Positions 1 through 9,355 of a DNA stretch of 64,000 nucleotides are shown here, piece after piece. The notes beneath the pieces are model-generated. The model was not told the DNA's origin. It was given only the letters and a program-made list of their open reading frames with translations, and searched no databases. This DNA comes from Tateyamaria omphalii (GTDB lineage: Bacteria; Pseudomonadota; Alphaproteobacteria; Rhodobacterales; Rhodobacteraceae): contig NZ_BMWT01000001.1 of the NCBI RefSeq assembly GCF_014651375.1, positions 496,001-560,000 of the forward strand. The letters run 5' to 3'. Numbering within the stretch: the stretch's first letter is position 1; each line of letters opens with the position of its first letter. A program made the position numbers and the translations under genes.

Positions 1-477
1 ATACAGCGCAAGGCCAATCACCTGATCCCCGATCCTGGCGGCGCCGCGCCAATAGGTGTCGCGCATGCCCGGGCTGGGTGGTTTGCCCTTGACCTGAACA
101 AGGGCAAGCGGCGCATCATCAATGCGCTCAAGCACCGTTTCTGACGCACTTTCAAAGTCTGACGTGCTGACTTGGGTCACGCCGGTCGCTGTGACCGTGG
201 TCGCCGTGATGATGGCGAGCGGGGCGTTTGTTGTGAGCCTGCCGCCCAACGTGTCGCACCTCGCCATGAGCGCAAAGTTTTGCCGCAAGCTGCGCTTGTC
301 CACACAGAATCCGGAAGGCGGCACGAGAGATATTGTGCCGCCCGCCAACTTGGCGTTGTTCAGAGCCAGGTTTTCGCCGGTCGCGCCCCCAAGGTTGAGC
401 CCTGCGAAATCTTCGCAAGCCGCAAGTCCAAAAAGCAGCGCGCCGAGCAGGAGACCCTTAGAGGTCCCAGTATTCAT
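1..477 (-). CDS. putative lipoprotein, 3' part outside the window
   Basis: Read from an ATG at 477 on the minus strand, the frame stays open to the window edge (159 codons). The N-terminus [21 protein letters not shown] is a lipoprotein signal peptide with lipobox LAAC, so Cys21 should be lipidated and the protein anchored in the envelope. The rest of the visible part has no domain I recognise; it contains two more cysteines in the segments SGFCVDK and MARCDT. The start overlaps the last 20 bases of ilvD, which suggests co-transcription and translational coupling, although no functional link to branched-chain amino acids is evident. Because the C-terminus is missing, the family cannot be settled here. 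Confidence 0.72.
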   Translation of the reverse strand, partial: MNTGTSKGLLLGALLFGLAACEDFAGLNLGGATGENLALNNAKLAGGTISLVPPSGFCVDKRSLRQNFALMARCDTLGGRLTTNAPLAIITATTVTATGVTQVSTSDFESASETVLERIDDAPLALVQVKGKPPSPGMRDTYWRGAARIGDQVIGLALY

Positions 478-2221
478 GCCGTTCCGCCTTGGCGCCCGGA
501 TGCGTGACTGCGCCCTTGTATGTCTCACCCACCAGCTGCGCGTACTTCCACAGGGCGCCCGAAGCATAGATGGTTTCACGCGCGCCAGCCCATGCCGCCT
601 TGCGTTCTGCCAGCTCTTCATCTGTCAGGTCGACATTGATTGTCCCTTCGATCGCGTTGATGGTGATCACGTCACCGTCCTTGAGCAATGCGATGGGGCC
701 ACCATGGGCCGCTTCGGGACCGACGTGGCCGATGCAGAAACCGCGTGTCGCGCCCGAGAACCGGCCATCGGTGATCAGCGCCACCTTCTTGCCCATGCCC
801 TGACCGGACAGAGCAGCCGTGGTTGCCAACATTTCACGCATGCCTGGGCCGCCAGAGGGCCCTTCGTTGCGGATCACGAATACGTCGCCTTCTTCGTAGG
901 TGCGGTTCTGAACGGATTCAAACGCGTCTTGCTCGCATTCGAACACGCGCGCCGGACCAGTGAAGATTTGGTGCTGCGCTTCCATGCCCGCGACCTTCAC
1001 GATAGCGCCCTCGGGGGCCACATTGCCTTTCAGACCCACAACGCCACCCGTTTTTGTGATCGGGTTTTCGATGGGGTAGATGACGCGTCCGTCGGCTTCG
1101 AGGCTGATCTTGTCCAGCTCTTCGCCAATGGAATTGCCGGTGGCGGTCATGCAATCCTCGTGGATCAGGCCCGCCTTGCGTAGTTCCTTCATGACGACAT
1201 AGATACCGCCCGCTTCGTACAGATCCTTTGCCACGAACTGACCACCGGGTTTGAGGTCAACGAAGTAGGGCGTGTCGCGGAAGATTTCGCACACGTCATC
1301 AAGATAGAAGTCGATACCCGCTTCGTGCGCCATGGCAGGCAGGTGCAGACCGGCGTTTGTCGAGCCACCCGTGCACGCCACGACGCGAGCTGCGTTTTCG
1401 AATGCCTCACGGGTGCAGATGTCGCGTGCGCGGATGTTCTTTTCGATGAGGTTCATGACCGCAGCACCGGATGCTTCGGCATATTGGTCACGGCTCTCGT
1501 AAGGTGCGGGGGCACCAGCAGAGTTGGGCAGGGCCAGGCCAATGGCTTCGGACACACAGGCCATGGTGTTGGCGGTGAACTGACCACCACAGGCCCCGGC
1601 GGACGGGCAGGCGACGCGTTCAAGCACATCCAGCTCTGCCTCGGTCATGGTGCCGTTTTGCTGATGGCCGACCGCTTCGAACATGTCCTGCACTGTGAGG
1701 TCACGGTTTGCATATTCCTCGGGTACTTTGGCCCCGACAGGCGCGCGACCCGGAAGGATCGAACCGCCATAGAGAAAGACAGATGGTACGTTGAGACGGA
1801 TCATCGCCATCATCATGCCGGGCAGGGACTTGTCGCAGCCAGCAAGGCCGACAAGCGCGTCATAGCAGTGGCCGCGCATGGTCAGTTCGACGGTGTCTGC
1901 GATGGCTTCGCGGCTCGCCAGTGACGAACGCATCCCTTCGTGCCCCATGGCGATGCCGTCGGTGACAGTGATGGTGGTGAATTCTCGGGGCGTGCCGCTG
2001 GCCGATTTCACACCCATCTTCACCGACTGTGCCTGGCGGTTCAGGGCGATGTTGCAGGGGGCGGCTTCGTTCCAGCAGGTCGCTACGCCGACGAGCGGTT
2101 GGTGAATTTCCTGCTCAGTCATGCCCATGGCGTAGTAATAGGACCGGTGTGGCGCCCGCGCGGGCCCTTCGGTCACGTGCCGGCTGGGTAGCTTGGACTT
2201 ATCGAACTTGCCTTTAAGCAT
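458..2221 (-). CDS. ilvD: dihydroxy-acid dehydratase
   Basis: IlvD dehydrates 2,3-dihydroxy-isovalerate and 2,3-dihydroxy-3-methylvalerate in cytosolic valine and isoleucine synthesis, using an Fe-S cluster and Mg2+. The 587-residue product has the family signatures: [15 protein letters not shown] around Cys129 and [17 protein letters not shown] around Cys205, with Cys56 as the third likely cluster ligand, and PSGGPGM near the C-terminus. I start it at ATG 2221 ([10 protein letters not shown]), which has AGGGGAGA nine bases upstream; a start at 2254 would add 11 residues with no family match. Length fits the family (about 560-615). It is transcribed away from the divergent ABC-like gene and runs into the lipoprotein gene. 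Confidence 0.97.
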   Translation of the reverse strand: MLKGKFDKSKLPSRHVTEGPARAPHRSYYYAMGMTEQEIHQPLVGVATCWNEAAPCNIALNRQAQSVKMGVKSASGTPREFTTITVTDGIAMGHEGMRSSLASREAIADTVELTMRGHCYDALVGLAGCDKSLPGMMMAMIRLNVPSVFLYGGSILPGRAPVGAKVPEEYANRDLTVQDMFEAVGHQQNGTMTEAELDVLERVACPSAGACGGQFTANTMACVSEAIGLALPNSAGAPAPYESRDQYAEASGAAVMNLIEKNIRARDICTREAFENAARVVACTGGSTNAGLHLPAMAHEAGIDFYLDDVCEIFRDTPYFVDLKPGGQFVAKDLYEAGGIYVVMKELRKAGLIHEDCMTATGNSIGEELDKISLEADGRVIYPIENPITKTGGVVGLKGNVAPEGAIVKVAGMEAQHQIFTGPARVFECEQDAFESVQNRTYEEGDVFVIRNEGPSGGPGMREMLATTAALSGQGMGKKVALITDGRFSGATRGFCIGHVGPEAAHGGPIALLKDGDVITINAIEGTINVDLTDEELAERKAAWAGARETIYASGALWKYAQLVGETYKGAVTHPGAKAERHEYWDL

Positions 2222-2331
2222 CTGGCGTCTCCCCTGAAAGCGTCCGCACTGCAATAGCCATTGCCCTGCGCTGCTGCAAGCGCCCGCGGTTGTAATAAAG
2301 CGTTGCGGGCACTAGTTGTTTCCAACGCGTG

Positions 2332-2370
2332 GCGCCCGGCTGTATTGGCAGCCAATTGGATCGTGGGCGC
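2332..2370. promoter_or_regulatory. nested inverted repeats in the ilvD/ABC-like divergent region
   Basis: GCGCCC (2332-2337) pairs with GGGCGC (2365-2370), enclosing GGCTG/CAGCC and the tight repeat ATTGG-CAG-CCAAT (2344-2356). The structure ends 18 bases before the ATG of the pseudo-ABC gene. It may be an operator for either divergent gene or a folded leader; sequence alone does not choose. Confidence 0.3.
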
Positions 2371-2388
2371 TGCCGATTGGGATAGACA

Positions 2389-5300
2389 ATGGATTCCAGT
2401 ATCTTTGCTTTTATCTGGAAGCACTCGAGACGCGATCAGTTGATGCTGCTTGCGCTGACCGTCGTGACCTTCCCGTTTCTATACGCCACGCTGGAATTGC
2501 CCAAGCGTATCATCAACGATGCCATCGGGGCGACGGATAGCATCATCAACGTCTTCGGTTATGAGCTGAGCCAGATTCAGTTTCTGTTGGCCCTGTGCTT
2601 TGGCTATCTGGTGGCCGTGCTGGCGCATGGTTTGCTCAAGATGCGGCTGAACACGATGAAGGGTGTGACAGCTGAGCGTCTGCTACGCCGCTTCCGGTTC
2701 CAGTTGATCAGTCGCATGCTGCGGTTCCCCCGCAGTTACTTCCGCTCCACCAGCCAGGGTGAGCTGGTGAGTATGGTCACGTCCGAGGCTGAGCCGATGG
2801 GTGGCTTAATGGGTGACATGGTGGCCCAGCCCGTGTTCCAGGCAGGCCAGATGCTGATCATCGTGGTGTTCCTGTTCCTGCAATCAGTTTGGTTCGGGCT
2901 GGCCGGTATCGCGCTGATCCCGCTGCAGGCGTGGATCATCCCCATGCTGCAGCGTCGGATCAACCTGCTGAACAAGGACCGGATCAAGCAGGTCCGTGCC
3001 TTTTCGGCCGAGATTGGCGAGAGTGCGGCGGGTATTTCGGATCTGCGCACCAATGGCGGTCTTCGCTATCGGCAGGCGCAGTTCACCGACCGGCTGGGCC
3101 GGATTTTCGAGTTGCGGTTCAAGATCTACCAGCAGAAGTTCTTCATGAAGTTTCTCAACAACTTCATCACGCAACTGACGCCCTTCTTCTTCTATTCGGT
3201 GGGGGGCTACCTTGCCATCCGGGGTGACATCACGGTGGGTGCTTTGGTGGCTGCAATTGCGGCGTACAAAGACCTGTCCAGCCCATGGAAAGAGTTGCTG
3301 ACCTACTACAACCAGACGCAGGACATGTCCTTGCGTTGGGAGATTGTGACCGATCGCTTTGCCCCGCGCGACATGATCGACGAGGCGCTGTTCGAGGGTG
3401 AGCCAGAGGTCATTCCGCATCTGCAGGGTGATATCGTTCTGGACAACGTGACCATCCGCAACACAGAGAACACGCCCGTTCTGGAGCGGATCGATCTGAC
3501 AATCCCCAAGGGTGCGCGGGTTGCGATCCAAGTTAAGAACCAGACCGAGCGAACGGCGCTGGCTGAGTTGCTGACGCGAGAGGTTTTGCCGACGCGCGGG
3601 GCGATCACCATCGCAGGGCACGACCTGTCAGAACTGCATCAGGAAGTGGTGTCTGCGCGTATCGGTTATGCCCAATCACGCCCATATCTGTTTGACGGTA
3701 CGTTGGGCAGCAACCTGTTGATGCCGCTGATGACCCGCCCGAACACCGTGCCTTGGGACCAGGGGCGCAAGGACCGGTACGCGACCGAAGCGCTGCGGTC
3801 CGGCAACAGCCTGGACCGCGTGGACACGGATTGGGTGGATCCAAGCCTAGCTGGTCTGGGCACCGAGGATGAAGTGCGGGCGTGGTGGTTCGAGTTGGTC
3901 GAGGCCATGGGCATCGACGAGTTCATGTTCCGCCGTATGCTGGTCAGTCACATCGATCCGCAGCAACACCCGGAACTGGCTAAAGCCATCGTGGACTTGC
4001 GTCCGGCCGTTGAGGACTGCCTGCGTGAAAAGGGTGTTCTGGATGCGGTACATCGCTTTGATCCAGATGAATTCAACCCGGCGGTGCCCTTGGGGGGGAA
4101 CTTGTTGTTTGCGTCCCCCTCGCGCGAGATTTCCCAACAGGGGCTTGCCCGGGATCATCGGTTCATCAACCTTGTCTTCGAGCACGGGCTGGCGGAACAG
4201 GGCATTGCCATCTCGCAGACCTTGATCGAGACGCTGCACCAGACCTTTGGTCGCGACGGCACGAGTCATCCGCTGTTTACCGCGCTCAACATCGAAGAAG
4301 AGATGTACGAGCAGCTTGTGGACATTTCCCAACGCCGTCGGGAACGGGGCGATGTGGCGCTGACCGATGACGAATTTTCATTGCTGCTGACGGTGCCGTT
4401 TGCCTTTACGGCAGAACAGATTGGTCCCGCCTTTCCCGAAAGCTTCAAGAACGAGATCGTGCAGATCCGTAGGACAAGCGGTGCCGCCTTGCGGGCGCAG
4501 ACCGAGGAAATCTTTATTCCCATTGCGCCGGATACATACCTGCCGCGCCTGACCTTGTTGGAGAACGCTTTGTACGGTCGGATGTCTATGGTCGCCGGCA
4601 CCAAGGGTGAGGTGATCGAAGACTTGGTGGCCGAACTGATCAACGACAATGGGTTGCGCCGACAGGTGGCCGAAACCGTTTTTGATATTCCTACCGGACT
4701 TGGTGGGGCGAATTTGCCCACGATCTTCCACGAACGCGCAGCCTTTTCCCGCGCAGGGATCAAGCGCCCAGATGTGCTGGTTCTGGATCGCGCCCTGGCG
4801 AGTCACAGCGCTGATCAAAGGCGCGAGACCCGCGCCGCGCTGCGCAAGCTGTTGCCGGATGCAACGCTGATCTTCCTCGAAGAGAGTTTCAATAATCCCG
4901 ACGCCTATGACCTGTTTGTCGAGATCAAGGATGGGCGTGTGGACGGTGTTCAGGCCCATGACGAAGATGACGAAGAAACCGATGATCTGAGCCGCAAGCT
5001 ACGCGTCATCGCACGGGCAGAGCTGTTTTCTGGTGTGGAAAGCCGGAACCAGCGCCTGTTGGCCTTTGCGGCGCAATGGTACACGGCCGAGCCGGGGCAG
5101 CGCATATTCTCGATGGAGGAAAAGCCGGACGCGGCGTATCTGTGCGTCAAGGGCAGCGCTGTGCTGAGCTATGACAGCGATAACGGTGAAGACCGTCAAG
5201 TGTCGATCATCGAACCCGGCCGTTTGATTGGTGATCTTGCCATCATCCTGAACGAGCCTCGCCAGCTGCACTTGACCGCTTTGACTGAAGTGACATTCCT

Positions 5301-5472
5301 GCGTATCGGCGCAGCCGAATTCCGCGCGGTGCTGGAGGAGGATTCTACGGTTCTGATGAGCCTTTTGCACACGGTTGCCGGCCATTTGACCGGTGCGGCC
5401 GAGTTGTTGCGCCAAGCCAACGTGCAGATTCCGCAAGATGAGGGGCCGCCACCTCCGCCGTTGGACGCGTGA
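2389..5472 (+). CDS. pseudo-ABC exporter fused to a cyclic-nucleotide-binding domain
   Basis: A 1027-residue fusion. Residues 15-325 are an ABC-exporter-type membrane domain with helices near 18-35, 62-84, 152-190 and 255-292. Residues 345-450 and 715-855 resemble the two halves of an ATPase domain, but the Walker A position (374-391) reads KGARVAIQVKNQTERTAL without GxxGxGKS/T, no LSGGQ is seen, the Walker B segment DVLVLD (796-801) is followed by Arg801-region RAL instead of Glu, and the H-loop His is absent (LIFLEES). About 270 residues (445-715) are inserted in the ATPase domain. Residues 880-1005 form a CNB-type beta-roll (EPGRLIGDLAIILNEPR). It is therefore probably a non-hydrolysing membrane sensor or scaffold; substrate unknown. 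It overlaps the following CPBP gene by one base. Confidence 0.85.
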   Translation: MDSSIFAFIWKHSRRDQLMLLALTVVTFPFLYATLELPKRIINDAIGATDSIINVFGYELSQIQFLLALCFGYLVAVLAHGLLKMRLNTMKGVTAERLLRRFRFQLISRMLRFPRSYFRSTSQGELVSMVTSEAEPMGGLMGDMVAQPVFQAGQMLIIVVFLFLQSVWFGLAGIALIPLQAWIIPMLQRRINLLNKDRIKQVRAFSAEIGESAAGISDLRTNGGLRYRQAQFTDRLGRIFELRFKIYQQKFFMKFLNNFITQLTPFFFYSVGGYLAIRGDITVGALVAAIAAYKDLSSPWKELLTYYNQTQDMSLRWEIVTDRFAPRDMIDEALFEGEPEVIPHLQGDIVLDNVTIRNTENTPVLERIDLTIPKGARVAIQVKNQTERTALAELLTREVLPTRGAITIAGHDLSELHQEVVSARIGYAQSRPYLFDGTLGSNLLMPLMTRPNTVPWDQGRKDRYATEALRSGNSLDRVDTDWVDPSLAGLGTEDEVRAWWFELVEAMGIDEFMFRRMLVSHIDPQQHPELAKAIVDLRPAVEDCLREKGVLDAVHRFDPDEFNPAVPLGGNLLFASPSREISQQGLARDHRFINLVFEHGLAEQGIAISQTLIETLHQTFGRDGTSHPLFTALNIEEEMYEQLVDISQRRRERGDVALTDDEFSLLLTVPFAFTAEQIGPAFPESFKNEIVQIRRTSGAALRAQTEEIFIPIAPDTYLPRLTLLENALYGRMSMVAGTKGEVIEDLVAELINDNGLRRQVAETVFDIPTGLGGANLPTIFHERAAFSRAGIKRPDVLVLDRALASHSADQRRETRAALRKLLPDATLIFLEESFNNPDAYDLFVEIKDGRVDGVQAHDEDDEETDDLSRKLRVIARAELFSGVESRNQRLLAFAAQWYTAEPGQRIFSMEEKPDAAYLCVKGSAVLSYDSDNGEDRQVSIIEPGRLIGDLAIILNEPRQLHLTALTEVTFLRIGAAEFRAVLEEDSTVLMSLLHTVAGHLTGAAELLRQANVQIPQDEGPPPPPLDA

Positions 5473-6377
5473 TGGGTGTTCTGAGTTTCGACTACCGACC
5501 GCATGACATGTTCGTTGCACCGGCACGAGAGCGGGCACAGATTTGGCGTCTGGTTTTGGGTTTTGTGCTTGTCGCGGGCTTTTTCCTTGTGCTCAGCCAG
5601 TTGGTGTTTGGCACCATTCTCGGGTTGCTTGAGCCGGCGGCTGCCCGCGCGCTTTTGCAGGATGCGCAAACGGGTCAGACCGCCGGTGGTATGCTGCTTT
5701 TGCTCTTCCAGCTTGGCCTGCTGGCCGTTGCCGCCGCCATGGTTGTGATCATGGTGCATAATCGGCGTCCCTCGACTCTGATCGGGCCGATTGGTCTGGC
5801 CGTGCGGCAGTTCGGGGCGGTTTTGTTCATGATGTTCCTGCTGACCGTCGCGCTGTTGGTCCTGCCGCCCTATGACGCGGGTGAGCCGCTTGCTCTGAAC
5901 ATGCCTGTTGGCCGCTGGTTGATCCTTTTGCCCTTCGCCCTTGTCGCAGTGCTGGTCCAGATCGGCGCAGAGGAGATTGTGTTTCGCGGCTATCTTCAGC
6001 AGCAGCTGGCGGCGCGGTTCAGATCGCCCCTGGTCTGGATGCTTGCCCCTGCCGTTCTGTTCGGAGCGGGTCACTACCTTCCGGAAAGTGCTGGCAGCAA
6101 CGCGTTCACCATTGCGCTTTGGGCAACGATGTTCGGCCTGCTTATGGCCGACCTGACCGCTAGGTCCGGTACGTTGGGCCCGGCCATGGCAGTCCACTTT
6201 TCCAACAATGTTTCTGCCATGGTTCTGACCGCAACCCCGGACGAGATGTCGGGCCTTGCCTTGTACGTTCTGCCCTTTGGCATGGGGGACGAAGCAGCGA
6301 TGGCGGCGTGGCTGCCTGTCGACTTCGGGTTCATGCTGGTCAGTTGGTTGGCGGCCCGCCTCGCAATCCGCGCCTGA
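5472..6377 (+). CDS. CPBP family intramembrane metalloprotease
   Basis: A 301-residue polytopic membrane protein with about eight hydrophobic segments. The glutamate motif EEIVFRGYLQQQ (EExxxR), a following histidine (GAGHYLPES) and a C-terminal HFSNN are the CAAX-protease/bacteriocin-processing (CPBP, Abi) signature, predicting a zinc or glutamate intramembrane protease. The ATG at 5472 lies in TGATG with the stop of the pseudo-ABC gene, so the two are almost certainly translated together; a GTG three bases earlier is also in frame. Known CPBP proteins process prenylated or bacteriocin-type peptides or act as immunity/anchor proteins; the substrate here is unknown. The tight coupling argues for a joint role with the upstream membrane protein. 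Confidence 0.88.
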   Translation: MGVLSFDYRPHDMFVAPARERAQIWRLVLGFVLVAGFFLVLSQLVFGTILGLLEPAAARALLQDAQTGQTAGGMLLLLFQLGLLAVAAAMVVIMVHNRRPSTLIGPIGLAVRQFGAVLFMMFLLTVALLVLPPYDAGEPLALNMPVGRWLILLPFALVAVLVQIGAEEIVFRGYLQQQLAARFRSPLVWMLAPAVLFGAGHYLPESAGSNAFTIALWATMFGLLMADLTARSGTLGPAMAVHFSNNVSAMVLTATPDEMSGLALYVLPFGMGDEAAMAAWLPVDFGFMLVSWLAARLAIRA

Positions 6378-6434
6378 TTGCATTTGCTGGCCCACCGGAT
6401 TATCTGAAATGCGGAACGGCAGCAGGAAGCCCAT

Positions 6435-7373
6435 ATGAACTGGATCACCAATTACGTCCGGCCCCGGATCAACTCGATCTTTTCGCGGCGCGAAACCCCG
6501 GACAATCTGTGGACCAAGTGTGATGAGTGCGGCACCATGCTTTTTCACCGCGAGCTGTCGGACAATCTGAACGTCTGCACCAATTGCGGCCACCACATGG
6601 CAATCACGCCGCGGGATCGGTTCACAGCGCTGTTTGACGGAGGCGTCTTTGCCGAAATTGAAGTCCCTGCGCCGCTCGCTGATCCGCTGAATTTCCGTGA
6701 TCAGAAGAAGTACCCTGATCGGATGAAGACCGCCCAGAAGTCCACGGGCGAAAACGAGGCGATGTTGGTCGCTGCAGGTGAAATGGGCCGCACGCCCATC
6801 GTTGCCTGTGCGCAAGACTTTTCGTTCATGGGCGGGTCCATGGGCATGTATGTGGGCAACGCGATCATTGCTGCCGCTGAAGAAGCAGTGAAACTGAAAC
6901 GCCCGCTGATCCTGTTTTCGGCCGCCGGTGGCGCGCGGATGCAGGAAGGCATCCTGAGCCTGATGCAGATGCCGCGCACGACCGTTGCCGTACAGATGCT
7001 GAAAGAGGCGGGCCTGCCTTACATCGTTGTCTTGACCCATCCCACGACCGGCGGTGTGACGGCCTCGTATGCCATGCTGGGCGACGTGCATATTGCCGAA
7101 CCCAACGCCCTGATCTGTTTTGCCGGGCCGCGCGTGATCGAACAGACGATCCGCGAAAAGCTGCCCGAAGGGTTCCAGCGGGCTGAGTATCTGCTGGATC
7201 ACGGGATGCTCGACCGGGTGACCAAGCGGACCGAGATGCGGGAAGAGTTGATCACCATCACGCGGATGCTGATGGGCCAACCGCCAGCCATCAAGGGTGA
7301 TCTGCCAGCCCCTGAACCCGATGCTGAACCGGCACCCGAAGAACCTGTTGCAGAAGACGCCGCCAAGGAATGA
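6435..7373 (+). CDS. accD: acetyl-CoA carboxylase carboxyltransferase subunit beta
   Basis: AccD transfers the carboxyl group from biotin to acetyl-CoA in the first step of fatty acid synthesis, acting with AccA in the cytosol. The 312-residue product has the N-terminal zinc ribbon (Cys29, Cys32, Cys48, Cys51) followed by the crotonase-like carboxyltransferase core with [14 protein letters not shown] and [10 protein letters not shown]. Residues after about 280 form an acidic, Pro/Ala/Glu-rich tail ([12 protein letters not shown]), common in this order. AGGAAG precedes ATG 6435. It shares ATGA with folC, the arrangement known in many proteobacteria. Confidence 0.98.
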   Translation: MNWITNYVRPRINSIFSRRETPDNLWTKCDECGTMLFHRELSDNLNVCTNCGHHMAITPRDRFTALFDGGVFAEIEVPAPLADPLNFRDQKKYPDRMKTAQKSTGENEAMLVAAGEMGRTPIVACAQDFSFMGGSMGMYVGNAIIAAAEEAVKLKRPLILFSAAGGARMQEGILSLMQMPRTTVAVQMLKEAGLPYIVVLTHPTTGGVTASYAMLGDVHIAEPNALICFAGPRVIEQTIREKLPEGFQRAEYLLDHGMLDRVTKRTEMREELITITRMLMGQPPAIKGDLPAPEPDAEPAPEEPVAEDAAKE

Positions 7374-8647
7374 CCAAAGGTTCTGACGCCATCCTTGCAC
7401 GGATGATGGCGCTGCACCCCAAGGTGATCGACCTGACGCTGGACCGCGTGTGGCGACTGCTTGAGGCGCTGGGCAATCCGCAGAATGATCTGCCACCCGT
7501 CATTCATATCGCGGGGACCAATGGCAAGGGATCGACCCAGGCCATGATCCGCGCGGGGCTTGAGGCTATGGGTCATCGGGTGCACGCCTACACATCCCCC
7601 CATCTTGCGCGCTTTCACGAGCGGATACGGCTTGCCGGGGCGTTGATCTCGGAACCCGATCTGACCGCCTATCTGGATGAATGCTATGCCGCCAATGGTG
7701 GCGAGGACATCACCTATTTCGAGATCACGACCTGTGCGGCCATCCTTGCCTTTGCCCGCACCCCGGCGAACTATACGCTGCTTGAGGTTGGCCTGGGTGG
7801 GCGGTTGGACGCAACCAATGTCATTGATGCCCCCGCACTGACGATCATCACGCCCGTGTCCATGGATCACGAAGCGTTTCTTGGCGACACATTGGCCAAG
7901 ATTGCGGGCGAAAAGGCTGGGATCATCAAGCGCGGGGTGCCCTGCATCGTTGGTCCGCAGGACGAAGATGGGCTGGATGTGATCGAGGCGCAAGCCGCGC
8001 GGTTGGGGGCGCCTGTGCAAGCGTATGGGCAGCATTGGCATGCAGCGCCCGAGCGCGATGGCATGATTTATCAGGACGAGGTGGGCCTTTTGGACCTGCC
8101 GCGCCCCGTTTTGCCAGGCGATCACCAGATACAGAATGCGGGCATGGCCCTTGCCGCATTGCGCCAGCTTGGCTGTGATGAAGCCGCATGCCACGCTGCA
8201 GTAACGCAGGCACATTGGCCTGCTCGGATGCAGCGGTTGCGCTCGGGACCTTTGGCCGAACAAGCGGCACAAGCGGGGGCAGAGCTGTGGCTGGATGGCG
8301 GGCACAATCCTGCGGCTGGGGCGGCGCTGGCCAGCGTGTTGCGGAGCCTTCCGAAGCGCCCCACGCATATGATTTGCGGTATGCTGAACACCAAGGATGC
8401 GCGCGGTTACATCTCACCCCTCGCGGCTGAAGTGGACAGCCTGACAGCTCTTTCCATTCCGGGTGAGGCCAATACGTTATCTGCGGCGGATACAGCCAAA
8501 GCGGCGCGCGGGGTGGGCATGGTGGCGCACGAAGCGGAAGATGTGGGCGCGGCTTTGGAGGCGATCCTTGCCCGCGATCCAAATGCGCGCGTTCTGATCT
8601 GCGGGTCGCTTTACCTGGCTGGCGCGGTTTTGCGCGAAAACGGGTGA
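7370..8647 (+). CDS. folC: bifunctional folylpolyglutamate synthase / dihydrofolate synthase
   Basis: FolC adds glutamate to dihydropteroate and then to folates, in the cytosol. The 425-residue sequence has the Mur-ligase-type ATP site [10 protein letters not shown] (residues 48-57), the family motif [14 protein letters not shown], the central [14 protein letters not shown] and [11 protein letters not shown], and the C-terminal LDGGHNPAA. The ATG overlaps the accD stop by four bases. A weak hairpin TGCTC/GAGCA (8651-8667) follows the stop and could slow transcription before the next promoter. Confidence 0.96.
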   Translation: MTKGSDAILARMMALHPKVIDLTLDRVWRLLEALGNPQNDLPPVIHIAGTNGKGSTQAMIRAGLEAMGHRVHAYTSPHLARFHERIRLAGALISEPDLTAYLDECYAANGGEDITYFEITTCAAILAFARTPANYTLLEVGLGGRLDATNVIDAPALTIITPVSMDHEAFLGDTLAKIAGEKAGIIKRGVPCIVGPQDEDGLDVIEAQAARLGAPVQAYGQHWHAAPERDGMIYQDEVGLLDLPRPVLPGDHQIQNAGMALAALRQLGCDEAACHAAVTQAHWPARMQRLRSGPLAEQAAQAGAELWLDGGHNPAAGAALASVLRSLPKRPTHMICGMLNTKDARGYISPLAAEVDSLTALSIPGEANTLSAADTAKAARGVGMVAHEAEDVGAALEAILARDPNARVLICGSLYLAGAVLRENG

Positions 8648-8694
8648 CAATGCTCAACCCCTGAGCAGTGGAACATCCAGAAAATCACAGGATA

Positions 8695-8724
8695 TTGACC
8701 AAATGACGTCGTTTTGGCTATATC
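8695..8724 (+). promoter_or_regulatory. sigma70-like promoter for the 8786 gene
   Basis: TTGACC (8695-8700) and TATATC (8719-8724) are separated by 18 bases and lie in the folC/8786 gap, pointing toward the small membrane protein gene. This is one of the clearer housekeeping-type promoters in the window. Confidence 0.55.
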
Positions 8725-8739
8725 TAGTGTAGTTTTTGG

Positions 8740-8778
8740 CCCCAACACGGATCAACCGTGACGGGTCTGCTTTTGGGG
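8740..8778 (+). promoter_or_regulatory. leader stem-loop that can pair with the ribosome-binding site
   Basis: Within the leader of the 8786 gene, CCCC-AA (8740-8745) is complementary to TT-GGGG (8773-8778), and inside it CACGG-ATCAA-CCGTG (8746-8760) forms a perfect 5-bp hairpin. The GGGGAAG used as ribosome-binding site begins at 8775, so the outer stem would cover it. Translational control by RNA folding is an inference. Confidence 0.4.
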
Positions 8779-8785
8779 AAGCAGT

Positions 8786-9355
8786 ATGTTCAGGCGTGAT
8801 GATGCGACAGAATTGGCGTCGCGGGCGGCTATAGAGCCGGAGGAATACTCCTCATCCAACATCAAGATGCTGGTGATTGCGGCAACCTTTTTGGTCGTGA
8901 CGATTGTGTTGATCCTGATGCAACCAGGCGGGCCCACGGTCGAAGACCAATCCTTTGCCGAGACTGCAATTGGAGGCGTTGAGGCCGAGGCCGAGGTTGC
9001 GCGTGCGGATACATCCATGTTGGAGCCGCAACCCCTGTCCGCCTCAAAGGCCGTCAGCAGGCTGCTGCGTCAGCCAATCCGACTGACTGATACCGATGCG
9101 CGCCATACGGACCTGCGTAGCCTGACGGGGATCGTACTGATCGGTTTTGGTCACACGCCTGCCCAAGATGACCGTTTGCAGGCATTGCTGGTGCAGGCTC
9201 TGACCGAGGGGCAATCAAATGCTTACATCGATGCGCTCTTGAACACAGCAGCGGCACGCGGTGAGTTCACGTTGCCGCGCCAGCTGACCACGGCTGCCGG
9301 GCGTCTGGATACGGAAACTCTTTTGGCGGCATTGATCAGTCAATCGCAGGGCTAG
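8786..9355 (+). CDS. single-pass membrane protein of unknown function
   Basis: A 189-residue protein with a 27-residue cytoplasmic start, one transmembrane helix (about residues 28-45, MLVIAATFLVVTIVLILM) and a C-terminal region outside the membrane that is acidic after the helix (EAEAEVA) and later helical. No catalytic motif or named domain is visible. ATG 8786 has GGGGAAG seven bases upstream and its own promoter. Its stop shares CTAG with the stop of zapE on the other strand. Such bitopic proteins beside zapE may be envelope or division related, but that is only a neighbourhood guess. Confidence 0.75.
   Translation: MFRRDDATELASRAAIEPEEYSSSNIKMLVIAATFLVVTIVLILMQPGGPTVEDQSFAETAIGGVEAEAEVARADTSMLEPQPLSASKAVSRLLRQPIRLTDTDARHTDLRSLTGIVLIGFGHTPAQDDRLQALLVQALTEGQSNAYIDALLNTAAARGEFTLPRQLTTAAGRLDTETLLAALISQSQG

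Noticed and set aside
122-1183. 353-codon plus frame opposite ilvD
   Set aside because: Mirror of ilvD and the lipoprotein gene.
5196-7496. 766-codon open frame on the minus strand opposite the CPBP gene, accD and the end of the pseudo-ABC gene
   Set aside because: It mirrors firmly identified genes, has no ribosome-binding site and reads as Gln/His/Arg-rich text typical of antisense frames in GC-rich DNA.
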